The position numbers were made by a program, and so were the translations under genes. Below, piece by piece: positions 6,317 to 12,296 of a stretch of DNA of 23,887 nt (the stretch's first letter is position 1; each line of letters begins with the position of its first letter). This DNA is from a virus, in the IMG/VR virus record IMGVR_UViG_3300049893_001323, positions 1 through 23,887 of that record; one strand, written 5' to 3'. Under the pieces are notes generated by a model. It did no database searches, had not been told where the DNA came from, and saw only the letters and a program-made list of their open reading frames with translations.

Positions 6317-6521
6317 GGTTTGCATTCCAGTCTGGCCAGCGTACTTGATGGCCCTCTCGTAATTTCTTCCATCCGTCCAGGCGGAGAAATTCATCGGTTA
6401 AGTGTTCCAATTGCCTTGTGCATTCGGCGAGACTCACGACCTCGCCAGTATCTAATACGGCATCGCCGTTTTTAATAAATATTTTGTGTGTATGTCCTAA
6501 AAACTTAATTGTTACTAACAT
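6303..6521 (-). CDS. Hypothetical protein (72 residues)
   Basis: A small protein with a beta-rich first half (MLVTIKFLGHTHKIFI, then DAVLDTGEVVSL) and a helical second half rich in charged residues and Trp. No family is recognised. The ATG at 6521 lies inside the end of the previous gene (7 bp overlap) with GGGGATAA directly upstream. The good ribosome binding site supports it over the long alternative start of the following gene. Confidence 0.52.
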   Translation of the reverse strand: MLVTIKFLGHTHKIFIKNGDAVLDTGEVVSLAECTRQLEHLTDEFLRLDGWKKLREGHQVRWPDWNANHETR

Positions 6522-6763
6522 TTATCCCCATTTCGTGTTCGAAATACCGTGTTACCTTGGCGATCAACTACAATTACGGGCCCATGATTCGCGTCCGCTA
6601 GCCTTGCTAGTGCAATTGCGTTGACCTGCGACAGGTGAGTAGCTACTACTTCACCCGACGCCACAACTACACTACAAACCATTTCGCGTTGCCGCCTGTG
6701 TCTGCTGTGGTGACTATGATCTACAAACTGGATTTTCAACATCTGTGAATCTCGCTTTCGCAT
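6515..6763 (-). CDS. Hypothetical basic protein (82 residues)
   Basis: An unknown small protein. The frame opens at 6799, but the start at 6763 is chosen because AGGA lies four bases upstream; Met at 6742 is another option. The N-terminal part is rich in His and Arg (HSHHSRHRRQRE), followed by a hydrophobic beta-alpha stretch (MVCSVVVASGEVV, then NAIALARLA) and a beta hairpin near the end (GPVIVVDRQGNTVF). The basic patch could contact nucleic acid, which is inference. It overlaps its neighbours on both sides. Confidence 0.5.
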   Translation of the reverse strand: MRKRDSQMLKIQFVDHSHHSRHRRQREMVCSVVVASGEVVATHLSQVNAIALARLADANHGPVIVVDRQGNTVFRTRNGDKC

Positions 6764-6938
6764 AATATCCTGGTTTATGGTTTTCAATCCATTCAACACA
6801 AATGAACTCGCCTACGTGCTCAGTCTCAAGGATTAGCGCCTCTAGTAGTTCAGGGTAATATCCGAAGGGCAGTTCAATAGCTAGACTCCCCTGCGGAATC
6901 GTTAACCCTTGATTGTATTGCAATCTCAGTAACTTCAT
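6714..6938 (-). CDS. Hypothetical protein (74 residues)
   Basis: An unknown small protein starting at the ATG at 6938, which overlaps the TGA of the upstream gene (ATGA). Two earlier in-frame ATGs (6974, 6950) would lie deeper in that gene and are less likely. There is no clear ribosome binding site, so translation probably depends on coupling. The product has a beta-rich N-terminus (LQYNQGLTIP), a helix around ELLEALILE, and an aromatic second half. No motif is recognised. Confidence 0.5.
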   Translation of the reverse strand: MKLLRLQYNQGLTIPQGSLAIELPFGYYPELLEALILETEHVGEFICVEWIENHKPGYYAKARFTDVENPVCRS

Positions 6939-7192
6939 GATGCAAAACATACAGCCTTGAGATAGTTTGACCAATTTCGAATATCTTTGATTTTTCTAGC
7001 GCGCACATGGGCCGCGTCAAGCGTCTCTGCCTCAAGGTCCTCGATTGCTTCAAAGATATCGCTAATGATTTCGTGTTTTGCATAGTCCTGCTCCAGTTTG
7101 CTGTAGGTGCAATAACGTGGCGTTACTAATCCCCGATAAAATCCGCGCATCACGGTCAGTTCCCCATAACTTTGATATGTGATCATCATCAT
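6935..7192 (-). CDS. Hypothetical protein (85 residues)
   Basis: An unknown protein beginning at a triple Met (ATG at 7192). GGGGGG lies about seven bases upstream. The start overlaps the TGA of the 26-codon gene before it; an earlier in-frame ATG at 7207 is less likely because it precedes that ribosome binding site. The N-terminal third is aromatic and basic; residues 38-75 are a strongly acidic then basic helical region (ISDIFEAIEDLEAETLDAA, then HVRARKIKDI). No domain is recognised. Confidence 0.52.
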   Translation of the reverse strand: MMMITYQSYGELTVMRGFYRGLVTPRYCTYSKLEQDYAKHEIISDIFEAIEDLEAETLDAAHVRARKIKDIRNWSNYLKAVCFAS

Positions 7193-7269
7193 TTTGGTGC
7201 CCCCCATACAAATTCGATCAGAGCGTGAGTAAAAAAACCTAATACAAACGCGGCGATGAATAATTCCAT
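7189..7269 (-). CDS. 26-residue predicted membrane peptide
   Basis: A very short gene supported by its junctions. Its ATG at 7269 overlaps the TAA of the preceding gene by one base (TAATG), and its TGA overlaps the ATG at 7192 of the next gene (ATGA). AGGG lies about eight bases upstream of the start. The peptide, MELFIAAFVLGFFTHALIE plus seven residues, is one hydrophobic helix of about 18 residues with a short aromatic, basic end, so it should insert in the inner membrane. It could be a regulatory membrane peptide, or a coupling leader that keeps ribosomes moving to the next gene. Function unknown. Confidence 0.55.
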   Translation of the reverse strand: MELFIAAFVLGFFTHALIEFVWGAPK

Positions 7270-7595
7270 TATAATAACCCTACTACTTCAATCTTAAAGT
7301 TTTTCAGAAATACATCTTTCACTGCTGAATCACCACAGCCCCCGAAATGTGGCAATGCGTCAAATCCCATTTTCTGCATCGCTGTTTCAATCGCTGCTGA
7401 TTTCTTGTCATACCCATATCCGCCACACGATGCCGTGTTTGATTTTCCGTCAAACTGTACGAAAACATACAGATTGCCAGCGCCATCCTTCGGATATGCT
7501 GTTACGATGCGTCCACGGTATTCGTGAGTCTCGCTATCGAGCAGCACGTCCACGCCAGTACGTGATGGTCCAGGTTTATCGAATACGTTAACCAT
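7269..7595 (-). CDS. Hypothetical protein (108 residues)
   Basis: An unknown small protein with a beta-rich N-terminal two thirds, Gly and aromatic residues (SCGGYGYDKKSAA) and a HFGGCGD segment at about 83-89. No catalytic set is clear. The ATG at 7595 overlaps the TAA of the preceding gene (TAATG) and has a strong GGAGG six bases upstream, encoded by the Lys-Gly-Gly-Leu end of that gene. It is co-translated with its neighbours. Confidence 0.6.
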   Translation of the reverse strand: MVNVFDKPGPSRTGVDVLLDSETHEYRGRIVTAYPKDGAGNLYVFVQFDGKSNTASCGGYGYDKKSAAIETAMQKMGFDALPHFGGCGDSAVKDVFLKNFKIEVVGLL

Positions 7596-7810
7596 TATAG
7601 TCCTCCTTTTAGCATGCCGTTCATCGAATCAGTCCAGGCATATGTCGCCCGATTCATGGCCGAGCGAAGCGTGACACCTGACGTGTAATAACATCCGTCG
7701 ATTAGAACCCTATATTCGTCCTTGAGCGGCACGATTGTGATAGTCCCAAAGCTTGCAACACGCCACCAGGTGCCGTCTTGCGACCTTGTATATCCGAACA
7801 TCGTTTTCAT
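7595..7810 (-). CDS. Hypothetical protein (71 residues)
   Basis: An unknown protein, predicted mostly beta (GYTRSQDGTWWRVASFG, then TITIVPLKDEYRVLID), with a final helix around SAMNRATYAWTD. The sequence suggests a small beta-sheet domain with an exposed Trp pair. The ATG at 7810 overlaps the TGA of the preceding gene (ATGA), with AGGA just upstream. Its own terminal Lys-Gly-Gly codons carry the GGAGG for the next start. Function unknown. Confidence 0.58.
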   Translation of the reverse strand: MKTMFGYTRSQDGTWWRVASFGTITIVPLKDEYRVLIDGCYYTSGVTLRSAMNRATYAWTDSMNGMLKGGL

Positions 7811-8157
7811 AGTCCTGCCCTTTCTTGCTGTAGTTTCACAGCATTCTGGATTGCTTCATCAATTTCCGCAAGCAAATTCTGACGTGCTTCGTGACATAAA
7901 TCCTCATAGTATCCGCTGTTCTCTACAAAATCGCGTTCGCTGTCGTATGTGCATCCACCCAGGAATGCAGCACCGATCAAGCCACGGTACTCAGCACGGA
8001 TTTCGACGGTGCACCATGCCCAATCGTCACCACGATTGAGACGATCGATAATCTCATCCTCAACACGCTTGTCGAGTTCATCGTCTCCAGAGGCCATTAC
8101 GTTGCCACGAACTGGCATATCTTCGGGATGAACATGAAGTGTGTATGTGATACGCAT
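7807..8157 (-). CDS. Conserved phage hypothetical protein (116 residues)
   Basis: An unknown protein whose pattern I recall from other phages: PVRGNVMASGDDELDKRVED near residues 15-34, then DDWAWCTVEIRAEYRG, then FLGGCTYDSERDF and GYYEDLCHEA. I know no function for it. The acidic Asp/Glu runs with Trp, Cys and Tyr suggest a compact alpha-beta fold. The ATG at 8157 overlaps the TAA of the preceding gene (TAATG), with GGAG seven bases upstream. It is one of the first genes of the leftward operon, so it is probably expressed early. Confidence 0.66.
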   Translation of the reverse strand: MRITYTLHVHPEDMPVRGNVMASGDDELDKRVEDEIIDRLNRGDDWAWCTVEIRAEYRGLIGAAFLGGCTYDSERDFVENSGYYEDLCHEARQNLLAEIDEAIQNAVKLQQERAGL

Positions 8158-8357
8158 TATCGTACTCCTTCCTTGTCTAGTGCAGTTTCGAAATCCTTGA
8201 TTAATGCCGCGCGCAGTGTTTGGCGTTCTTCGCTATTCATTTCAAACAGTGCAGCAGCATATCCAGCACGCTCGGCAAGTACATAAATCAGTAATTCACT
8301 GCCAGTGTCGTTGTGAATCGTTGTCATTGTCTTGACTGCTTCAATCGGGTTAGTCAT
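8157..8357 (-). CDS. Hypothetical protein (66 residues)
   Basis: A small, mostly helical unknown protein (MTNPIEAVKTMTT through LRAALIKDFETALDKEGVR). The frame is open to 8387, but the ATG at 8357 is chosen: GGGAGG lies six bases upstream, and the overlap with the 49-residue gene is then only 8 bp. The Gly-Val codons at its end hold the GGAG for the next start. It has no recognisable motif. Confidence 0.58.
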   Translation of the reverse strand: MTNPIEAVKTMTTIHNDTGSELLIYVLAERAGYAAALFEMNSEERQTLRAALIKDFETALDKEGVR

Positions 8358-8499
8358 TGCGTGCCTCCCACCATGTATTCCATTCATTCAGCGTGACAAT
8401 TGAATCGCATTGCTCACATTCCGCGTCAGTGTATGCTGCTTCTACGCAATCCTGCCAGAGGGCGATTTTGATTCCGATTATCAGTATCTGTAGGGTCAT
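8350..8499 (-). CDS. 49-residue hypothetical protein, first gene of the leftward operon
   Basis: A short gene nearest the leftward promoter. The product starts with a hydrophobic segment (MTLQILIIGIKIALW) and has three Cys, including an ECEQC pair, so it could be membrane-attached or zinc-binding. It ends EWNTWWEARND. The Trp-Trp-Glu-Ala codons contain TGGTGGGAGG, the ribosome binding site of the next gene, which echoes the arrangement of the PWE genes. The ATG at 8499 has GGAG about ten bases upstream. Confidence is limited by its size; an overlapping 27-codon frame starts just before it. Confidence 0.48.
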   Translation of the reverse strand: MTLQILIIGIKIALWQDCVEAAYTDAECEQCDSIVTLNEWNTWWEARND

Positions 8500-8620
8500 T
8501 TGTCATCATCTCCGATGTATATGGCTTATGCAATGCGTGTGCCATGAAAAAGGCTAATGATTTCGCAAGGCACATGCTACGTGGTGCGAATAGCATTACG
8601 CAGTAAAAACAGAAAACCTA

Positions 8621-8649
8621 ATGATATTCCTTATCTGGAGATGTGTAAA
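8621..8649 (-). promoter_or_regulatory. Leftward sigma70-type promoter
   Basis: On the minus strand TTTACA (8649-8644) and TATCAT (8626-8621) are separated by exactly 17 bp; each differs from consensus at one position. Transcription would begin near 8614 and run into the 49-residue gene at 8499. The GTTACC repeats begin 30 bp upstream of the -35 box, where an activator or origin protein could act. Confidence 0.6.
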
Positions 8650-8679
8650 AGATTGCGCGGGTGTGTAAGAGTTTACGCT

Positions 8680-8925
8680 GTTACCAGTGTTACCAAGTGT
8701 TACCGAAAAAGGTCAAAGAAATCAAAGAGGTAACAAGGTAACACAAGGTAACATAAAGGTATAGGAGTAGTAAAGTAGAGAGAGAATACAGGAGATAGTA
8801 AATATGTAATATACACTACACTAGGGAAAAATACACACCACTACTCTACCTAAAGGTTAAGAAATCATGTGCTACCTAGTGTTACCCGTTACCCCTGCGA
8901 AATCATTAGGCATTCCGATGTTACC
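8680..8925. repeat. Nine GTTACC/GGTAAC iteron-like hexamers
   Basis: GTTACC occurs at 8680, 8689 and 8699; its complement GGTAAC at 8729, 8737 and 8747; and GTTACC again at 8881, 8888 and 8920. Spacing within the first two groups is 8-10 bp, close to one helical turn. The first three and next three face each other across a 24-bp A-rich stretch, forming a large imperfect inverted repeat. Flanking bases are partly shared (AGTGTTACC, ACAAGGTAAC). Phased, opposed repeats suggest cooperative binding by a phage protein. Confidence 0.8.
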
Positions 8926-9184
8926 CGCGAAATCATTGGGGAATTCGGCAGGACGCATTTAAACGCGTTATAAGACGTCGCGCGGCGGGTAATGCCTAGG
9001 TATCACTCCCCTGCCTATCGCCTCACCTTGGCCCGTATACGCAGCCGTTTTTTAGTACATAGTTGGCATGCTAATTGCTACGCGTACTTAGCTCAGCGCT
9101 TGGCATGCAGCTTGCTAGTAGTAGCAAGAATCGTGCCATGGCTCAAAGTAGGTGTGTGTATGGAGACCCCCTACCCCGGGGTTC

Positions 9185-9218
9185 GAGGTGGGAGCGCGCG
9201 GGGGGACCCACCCACCTC
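9185..9218. terminator. GC-rich hairpin followed by a T tract (possible terminator)
   Basis: GAGGTGGG (9185-9192) can pair with CCCACCTC (9211-9218) around an 18-base loop. A run of seven T begins 12 bases later (9231), followed by A8 and T6. The gap between stem and T run is too long for a standard intrinsic terminator, so this is weak. It may instead insulate the rightward promoter from upstream transcription, or the A/T tract may act as an UP element. Confidence 0.25.
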
Positions 9219-9263
9219 CAGACTTGTATATTTTTTTCCAAAAAAAATTTTTTATGGATTTTC

Positions 9264-9292
9264 TTGACACAAGTCCTGCCTAATGTTAGTCT
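9264..9292 (+). promoter_or_regulatory. Rightward sigma70-type promoter
   Basis: TTGACA (perfect -35) at 9264-9269, a 17-bp spacer and TAGTCT at 9287-9292, which keeps the three most conserved -10 bases. Transcription would begin near 9299, about 27 bases before the first rightward ATG. The A/T tract ending at 9253 could serve as an UP element. It drives the whole packed right block unless later promoters exist. Confidence 0.62.
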
Positions 9293-9314
9293 GAATCTTG
9301 TCAACATTTAGGCA
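9277..9314. promoter_or_regulatory. Inverted-repeat operator overlapping the rightward promoter
   Basis: TGCCTAATGTT (9277-9287) faces AACATTTAGGCA (9303-9314), an 11-base inverted repeat with one extra T. A second pair, TTGACA (9264-9269) and TGTCAA (9299-9304), partly overlaps it. The arms cover the spacer, the -10 box and the start site, and the right arm abuts the AAGGAGG ribosome binding site. A bound repressor would block this promoter. The small Phd-like protein encoded directly downstream is the natural candidate, which is inference. Confidence 0.58.
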
Positions 9315-9325
9315 AGGAGGTGCCA

Positions 9326-9661
9326 ATGAAGGTCGTTCAGCTATCGGATTTACGAAATTTAGCCAAGATTCAGGCATTGCTTGGCGCGCCCGGGGAGAAA
9401 GTTATCCACGTTATGTCCAGAGGAAAGTTCATTTGGAGACTAACTCCGTCAGAACATGCCTACGTTCAGCCAGAGCCCGTCACAAAACAGCCACAAAAAG
9501 ACAGGACGGACTATGAATTATTGCTCCTTGGACCGGTCGCTCTTGAGGGAATGGTGGAGCGTGGAGAGCTTACTCAAGAGAAGTTTGACTACCTGATGGA
9601 CCAACCTTCCCCCGATTACCTGGGTCAACAGACCCCAGCGAAGAAGGAGCCAGTAATATGA
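9326..9661 (+). CDS. Phd/YefM-like small protein, possible autoregulator
   Basis: A 111-residue protein; the ATG at 9326 is chosen because AAGGAGG ends five bases upstream, although an in-frame GTG lies at 9320. Residues 1-41 follow the pattern of Phd/YefM antitoxin DNA-binding domains: a first strand and helix (KVVQLSDLRNLAKIQALL), then GEKVIHVMSRGKFIWRLTP, matching the family's G..V.V...GK.V..L arrangement. The second half has a Lys/Gln-rich linker and a helical part (ELLLLGPVALEGMVERGEL). Phd proteins often repress their own promoter at palindromes, and one sits just upstream. No recognisable toxin follows; the next gene is a lipoprotein protease joined by an ATGA overlap. The similarity is by eye and the domain call is tentative. 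Confidence 0.5.
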   Translation: MKVVQLSDLRNLAKIQALLGAPGEKVIHVMSRGKFIWRLTPSEHAYVQPEPVTKQPQKDRTDYELLLLGPVALEGMVERGELTQEKFDYLMDQPSPDYLGQQTPAKKEPVI

Positions 9662-10137
9662 GATACCTACTACTTCTACCACTCACCCTCCTATCCTGTG
9701 GCGGCCCCTGCCTGAATACGGACAGGCTGCTCTACGACCCGCCGGTAGAGAAGGCTCCGTTTCGGATAGACTTATCGAGAATCAATGACGATAAGAAGGC
9801 TGGGGATGCTGCTCGGTTCGCGATGGAGTATATCAACATGGCGGTCGGGTGCCCGGTTCTGGCGATTGGGGACGACATCCCGGTCAAGACTGACGACCGA
9901 TGTGGGGGATTGTTCCACATGCCCAACGGGAAGCCGGAGATTATAGTCACGAATAAGTACGAGTGTGGTACACAGGAATGGAGACTTTACGCGCATGAGA
10001 TGCTACACTTACTTGGATTAGACCACACTGACCGAAAAGACGATATAATGAACGGCTGGATGGACCCATACGACTCGAATCTATGGATCAAAGAATCCGA
10101 CGCCGAATTATTGGGTGTTCTCTACTGTGGGGGTTAA
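9658..10137 (+). CDS. Predicted lipoprotein zinc metalloprotease (metzincin type)
   Basis: A 159-residue protein. It begins MRYLLLLPLTLLSCGG, a signal peptide with a lipobox-like LLSC and lipidation predicted at Cys14. Near the C-terminus is AHEMLHLLGLDH (112-123), the full HExxHxxGxxH zinc site of metzincins (H113, E114, H117, H123), followed by DIMNGWM, where Met131 suits the family's Met-turn. The domain is small, closest in shape to matrixins. It should act outside the cytoplasm, anchored to a membrane, cutting proteins. Its ATG overlaps the stop of the Phd-like gene. A host-surface or lysis-related role, or action on an incoming phage, are all possible. The motif is clear; the role is not. 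Confidence 0.75.
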   Translation: MRYLLLLPLTLLSCGGPCLNTDRLLYDPPVEKAPFRIDLSRINDDKKAGDAARFAMEYINMAVGCPVLAIGDDIPVKTDDRCGGLFHMPNGKPEIIVTNKYECGTQEWRLYAHEMLHLLGLDHTDRKDDIMNGWMDPYDSNLWIKESDAELLGVLYCGG

Positions 10138-10139
10138 CA

Positions 10140-11429
10140 ATGCAATTTTGGACAAAAGAAAAATTAACATGGATGAAGATGGATTGTCTCCCGAAGCACC
10201 GGACGCTGGCATCGGCGTTGCAGGCTGGAGCGATCAAGTACAACAGAAAACTAGGACTCAGGCAGTTTCGCCAAGCATTTACGGACGCCTTCGGGGTTTC
10301 CCCTGGGCAGTATCTATCAACCTCTCCCCCGCCGCCAGTTCACGCCGAGACCCCTCCTCTCGAAAATCCTGCCTTCCTCCGCAAGAGGATTAGTCAGCTT
10401 GAGGCAGAACTCAAGCGCCATCGGGACTCTGGCGAGTCGGCGGCACTCGTCAAGTCCATCTTACACGGTTTTGCAGAGGTGGATATCAAGCCTCCGCAGT
10501 GGATTGTAGAACCCCCGAAGCAGCAGCCGATGTTCCACGGCGTGCCTACCCTGTTCCTCTCTGACGTACACCATGGGGAGCGGGTGTTCACTAATCAGGT
10601 GAACGGGGCGAATGCGTTTAACATGGACATCTCACGGAAGCGCTTGGAGCGGACGTTCAAGCGTGCGACATATTTGTTACACCAGGTGTTCCAGAATCCC
10701 AACTATCCGGGGATTGTGCTACCATTAGGTGGGGATATGGTGAGCGGGAATATCCATGAGGAACTGAGGGAGACGAACGAAGCTCCGATATTCGAGGTGG
10801 TCATTGACCTGGCTGAGATACTGTCTGCAGGAATTAGATTACTTGCTGAGGAATTCGGTCGTGTATTCGTGCCGTGTGTTGTGGGCAACCATGGCCGGTT
10901 GGACAAGAAACCTAGGGCTAAGTACGCGCCCAGCGACAACTATGAGTACATTTTGTATCACATGCTTCTTAAAGAATTCCGCGACGACGAACGGGTCACG
11001 ATACTGGTTAGCGATTCCCTTACACTCCACTACCGAGTATACGGAACAAGATACCTGCTTACTCATGGCCATCAATTCAAAGGGGGAGCCGGTATTGCTG
11101 GAAACGTTACCCCATGGAGTCTGGGAGACTTCCGACTCAGAAAACAAATGCAGTCGATGTCATCCTGGACAAAGCACCCCGTCGAGTACGATGTCATGAT
11201 TTTTGGACATTTCCATAGCTACTTCCCCGGACGCGGCTTCCTCGTCAACGGCAGCGTCAAGGGTTTCGATGAGTACGCGAAGCTCAGTGGCTTTGCCTTC
11301 GAGCCCCCGCAGCAGGCACTGTGGCTGACCAATCCCGAATATGGTATGACCTTCAACTGTGCGGTATACTGTGAAGATCCAGGGGAGAAAACAAAGGATG
11401 AAAAACCATGGGTCAGCTTGCCCCGGTAA
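10140..11429 (+). CDS. Calcineurin-like metallophosphoesterase with an extra N-terminal domain
   Basis: A 429-residue protein from the ATG at 10140, with GGGGG six bases upstream; an open frame from 10083 inside the previous gene is ignored. The phosphoesterase core is complete: LSDVHHGE at 140-147 (D142, H144), GGD at 197-199, GNHGR at 249-253, THGHQF at 308-313 and GHFHS at 356-360. Members cut phosphodiester or phosphomonoester bonds with two metals. Before it lies a helical, possibly helix-turn-helix segment (about 15-60, ASALQAGAIKYNRKLGL to FGVSPGQYL), then a proline-rich linker and a short coiled coil (75-96). This suggests binding to DNA or a partner. The 22-bp overlap with the small terminase gene hints at a link to packaging, which is inference. 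Confidence 0.85.
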   Translation: MQFWTKEKLTWMKMDCLPKHRTLASALQAGAIKYNRKLGLRQFRQAFTDAFGVSPGQYLSTSPPPPVHAETPPLENPAFLRKRISQLEAELKRHRDSGESAALVKSILHGFAEVDIKPPQWIVEPPKQQPMFHGVPTLFLSDVHHGERVFTNQVNGANAFNMDISRKRLERTFKRATYLLHQVFQNPNYPGIVLPLGGDMVSGNIHEELRETNEAPIFEVVIDLAEILSAGIRLLAEEFGRVFVPCVVGNHGRLDKKPRAKYAPSDNYEYILYHMLLKEFRDDERVTILVSDSLTLHYRVYGTRYLLTHGHQFKGGAGIAGNVTPWSLGDFRLRKQMQSMSSWTKHPVEYDVMIFGHFHSYFPGRGFLVNGSVKGFDEYAKLSGFAFEPPQQALWLTNPEYGMTFNCAVYCEDPGEKTKDEKPWVSLPR

Positions 11430-11920
11430 CCTATGACATCGGTGATATTTGCGCTGCTGTATCGAACGGCAATACGCTGTACGCATATTGCAAAGAGCGC
11501 ATGTTCGACTTCGGCGAAGTCCATACCTGGGTCACAGCACATCCAGCAAGGAAGCGCCAGTACGAAACCGCGGTCGCCGCGCGAAAAGATCTCGTCGCTC
11601 AGACGCTATCTCACATCGTGGTATCGATGATTCGGTTCGATCCCGCGACGGTGCATCACAGGGATGGGAGCTACAAGAACATTCACGACTGGCCCCCAGA
11701 GGCGCGCGCCGCGTTGGAACAGCTTGATGTGGACCCAGTGTCTGGCGTTATAACGAAGGCGAAGTTCACGCCGCGGGTGAAGTCGCTAGAGATTGCTGGG
11801 AAGATGGTCGGCGCGTTCAAGATTGAGAAGGAACAGAAGGAACAGGTTACTCTCATTGAAATTTTACAAAAGAGTTTAGATGAAAACAAAGACGGTAAAG
11901 ACCCGGCTGGCGAAGGCTGA
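11408..11920 (+). CDS. Terminase small subunit (probable)
   Basis: A 170-residue protein matching the layout of phage small terminases: an N-terminal helix-turn-helix-like part (IGDICAAVSNGNTLYAYC, then WVTAHPARKRQYETA), the pattern FDPATVHHRDGSYKNIHDWPP, and a later KAKFTPRVKSLEIAGKMVG segment. The order of an early helical DNA-binding region, a DP..V...G....I..WP pair and a final SLE..GK helix is usual in this family. The protein would bind phage DNA and deliver it to the large subunit for packaging. AAGGATG lies about ten bases before the ATG, inside the phosphoesterase gene. The gene is separated from the large subunit by about 2 kb of small genes. Confidence 0.72.
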   Translation: MGQLAPVTYDIGDICAAVSNGNTLYAYCKERMFDFGEVHTWVTAHPARKRQYETAVAARKDLVAQTLSHIVVSMIRFDPATVHHRDGSYKNIHDWPPEARAALEQLDVDPVSGVITKAKFTPRVKSLEIAGKMVGAFKIEKEQKEQVTLIEILQKSLDENKDGKDPAGEG

Positions 11921-12296
11921 GAAGTTCGTCGATATCTGGCGGACCCGGCTACACATTGACCCCAAGTGGGAGTTGACCGTCGTGTATGATTCGGAACGCC
12001 CGAAGGATAGCCCGCAGTCTCTCTGCATCTTCGACGACTCATCGGCCCAGTACTGGCAGGTGACTCTGCGGCTACTCCCCGAACTCATGGAACTGCCCCG
12101 GGAAGAGTTTGACGCGGTGTTAGACCGAACGATCCTTCACGAACTCCTCCACCTTATCACTTGGCAGTATTCTTCATGCGCGCTGAATTTAGCGGGAAAG
12201 CGAGCGGAGAATGAGTTAGTCAAACTAGAGGAACAGTTAGTGCAAGCCCTTGAAGATTTACTCAACGATGTTAAATGGCCGAGGGTAAAAAAATGA
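11880..12296 (+). CDS. Small HExxH putative metallopeptidase
   Basis: A 138-residue cytoplasmic protein without a signal peptide. It contains ILHELLHLITW at 85-95, an HExxH site (H87, E88, H91); acidic residues near 110 (RAENELVKLEEQ) could provide the third ligand, as in gluzincin-like enzymes. The preceding part is alpha-beta (ELTVVYDSERP, then VTLRLLPELM). Small proteins with this outline occur in other phages as putative metallopeptidases. The start overlaps the small terminase gene by 41 bp with only a weak ribosome binding site. A role in processing virion or host proteins is possible but not shown. Confidence 0.66.
   Translation: MKTKTVKTRLAKAEKFVDIWRTRLHIDPKWELTVVYDSERPKDSPQSLCIFDDSSAQYWQVTLRLLPELMELPREEFDAVLDRTILHELLHLITWQYSSCALNLAGKRAENELVKLEEQLVQALEDLLNDVKWPRVKK

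Larger units (their letters stand above)
8554..8941. repeat. Three copies of a GCGAAATCATT element
   Basis: TGCGAAATCATTAGG lies at 8896-8910 and GCGAAATCATTGGGG at 8927-8941, 31 bp apart, with a GTTACC between them. The perfect complement of TGCGAAATCATTAG lies at 8554-8567 near the leftward promoter. The outer copies therefore bracket the GTTACC array and the AT-rich stretch in opposite orientation. A 14-base exact match is unlikely by chance in a few hundred bases. Confidence 0.75.
8500..9263. other. Central divergent non-coding region (candidate origin / control region)
   Basis: About 760 bp with no convincing gene, between two divergent operons. It holds a leftward promoter, nine GTTACC hexamers, three GCGAAATCATT elements, a purine and AT-rich stretch at about 8755-8870, the nine-base direct repeat TTGGCATGC at 9063-9071 and 9100-9108, a perfect six-bp hairpin at 9111-9128, a GC-rich hairpin at 9185-9218 and an A/T tract (T7, CC, A8, T6 at 9231-9253) just before the rightward promoter. 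Clustered short repeats next to an AT-rich segment are typical of replication origins or multi-operator control regions. Which applies here cannot be decided by reading. Confidence 0.6.

Noticed and set aside
8545-8607. A 20-codon plus-strand frame starting MKKANDF
   Set aside because: No ribosome binding site, no coupling partner, and it overlaps the leftward promoter region and one of the repeat elements.
8680-8752. The GTTACC repeats considered as a CRISPR array
   Set aside because: The units are six bases with 2-4 base gaps and change orientation. They lack both repeat and spacer length for CRISPR, and no cas gene is present.
9165-9200. A GGGGTTCGAGG segment that resembles a tRNA T-arm, considered as a tRNA or attachment site
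   Set aside because: The flanking bases do not pair into a T-stem, acceptor or anticodon arms, and no integrase is in the window.
8992-9311. Two overlapping plus-strand frames (78 and 91 codons) in the central region
   Set aside because: No ribosome binding sites; they run through hairpins, homopolymer tracts and the promoter, and the products show no protein-like pattern.
9298-9516. A 72-codon plus-strand frame over the start of the right block
   Set aside because: It overlaps the Phd-like gene in another frame, has no ribosome binding site, and its product is an unstructured Arg/Thr-rich sequence.
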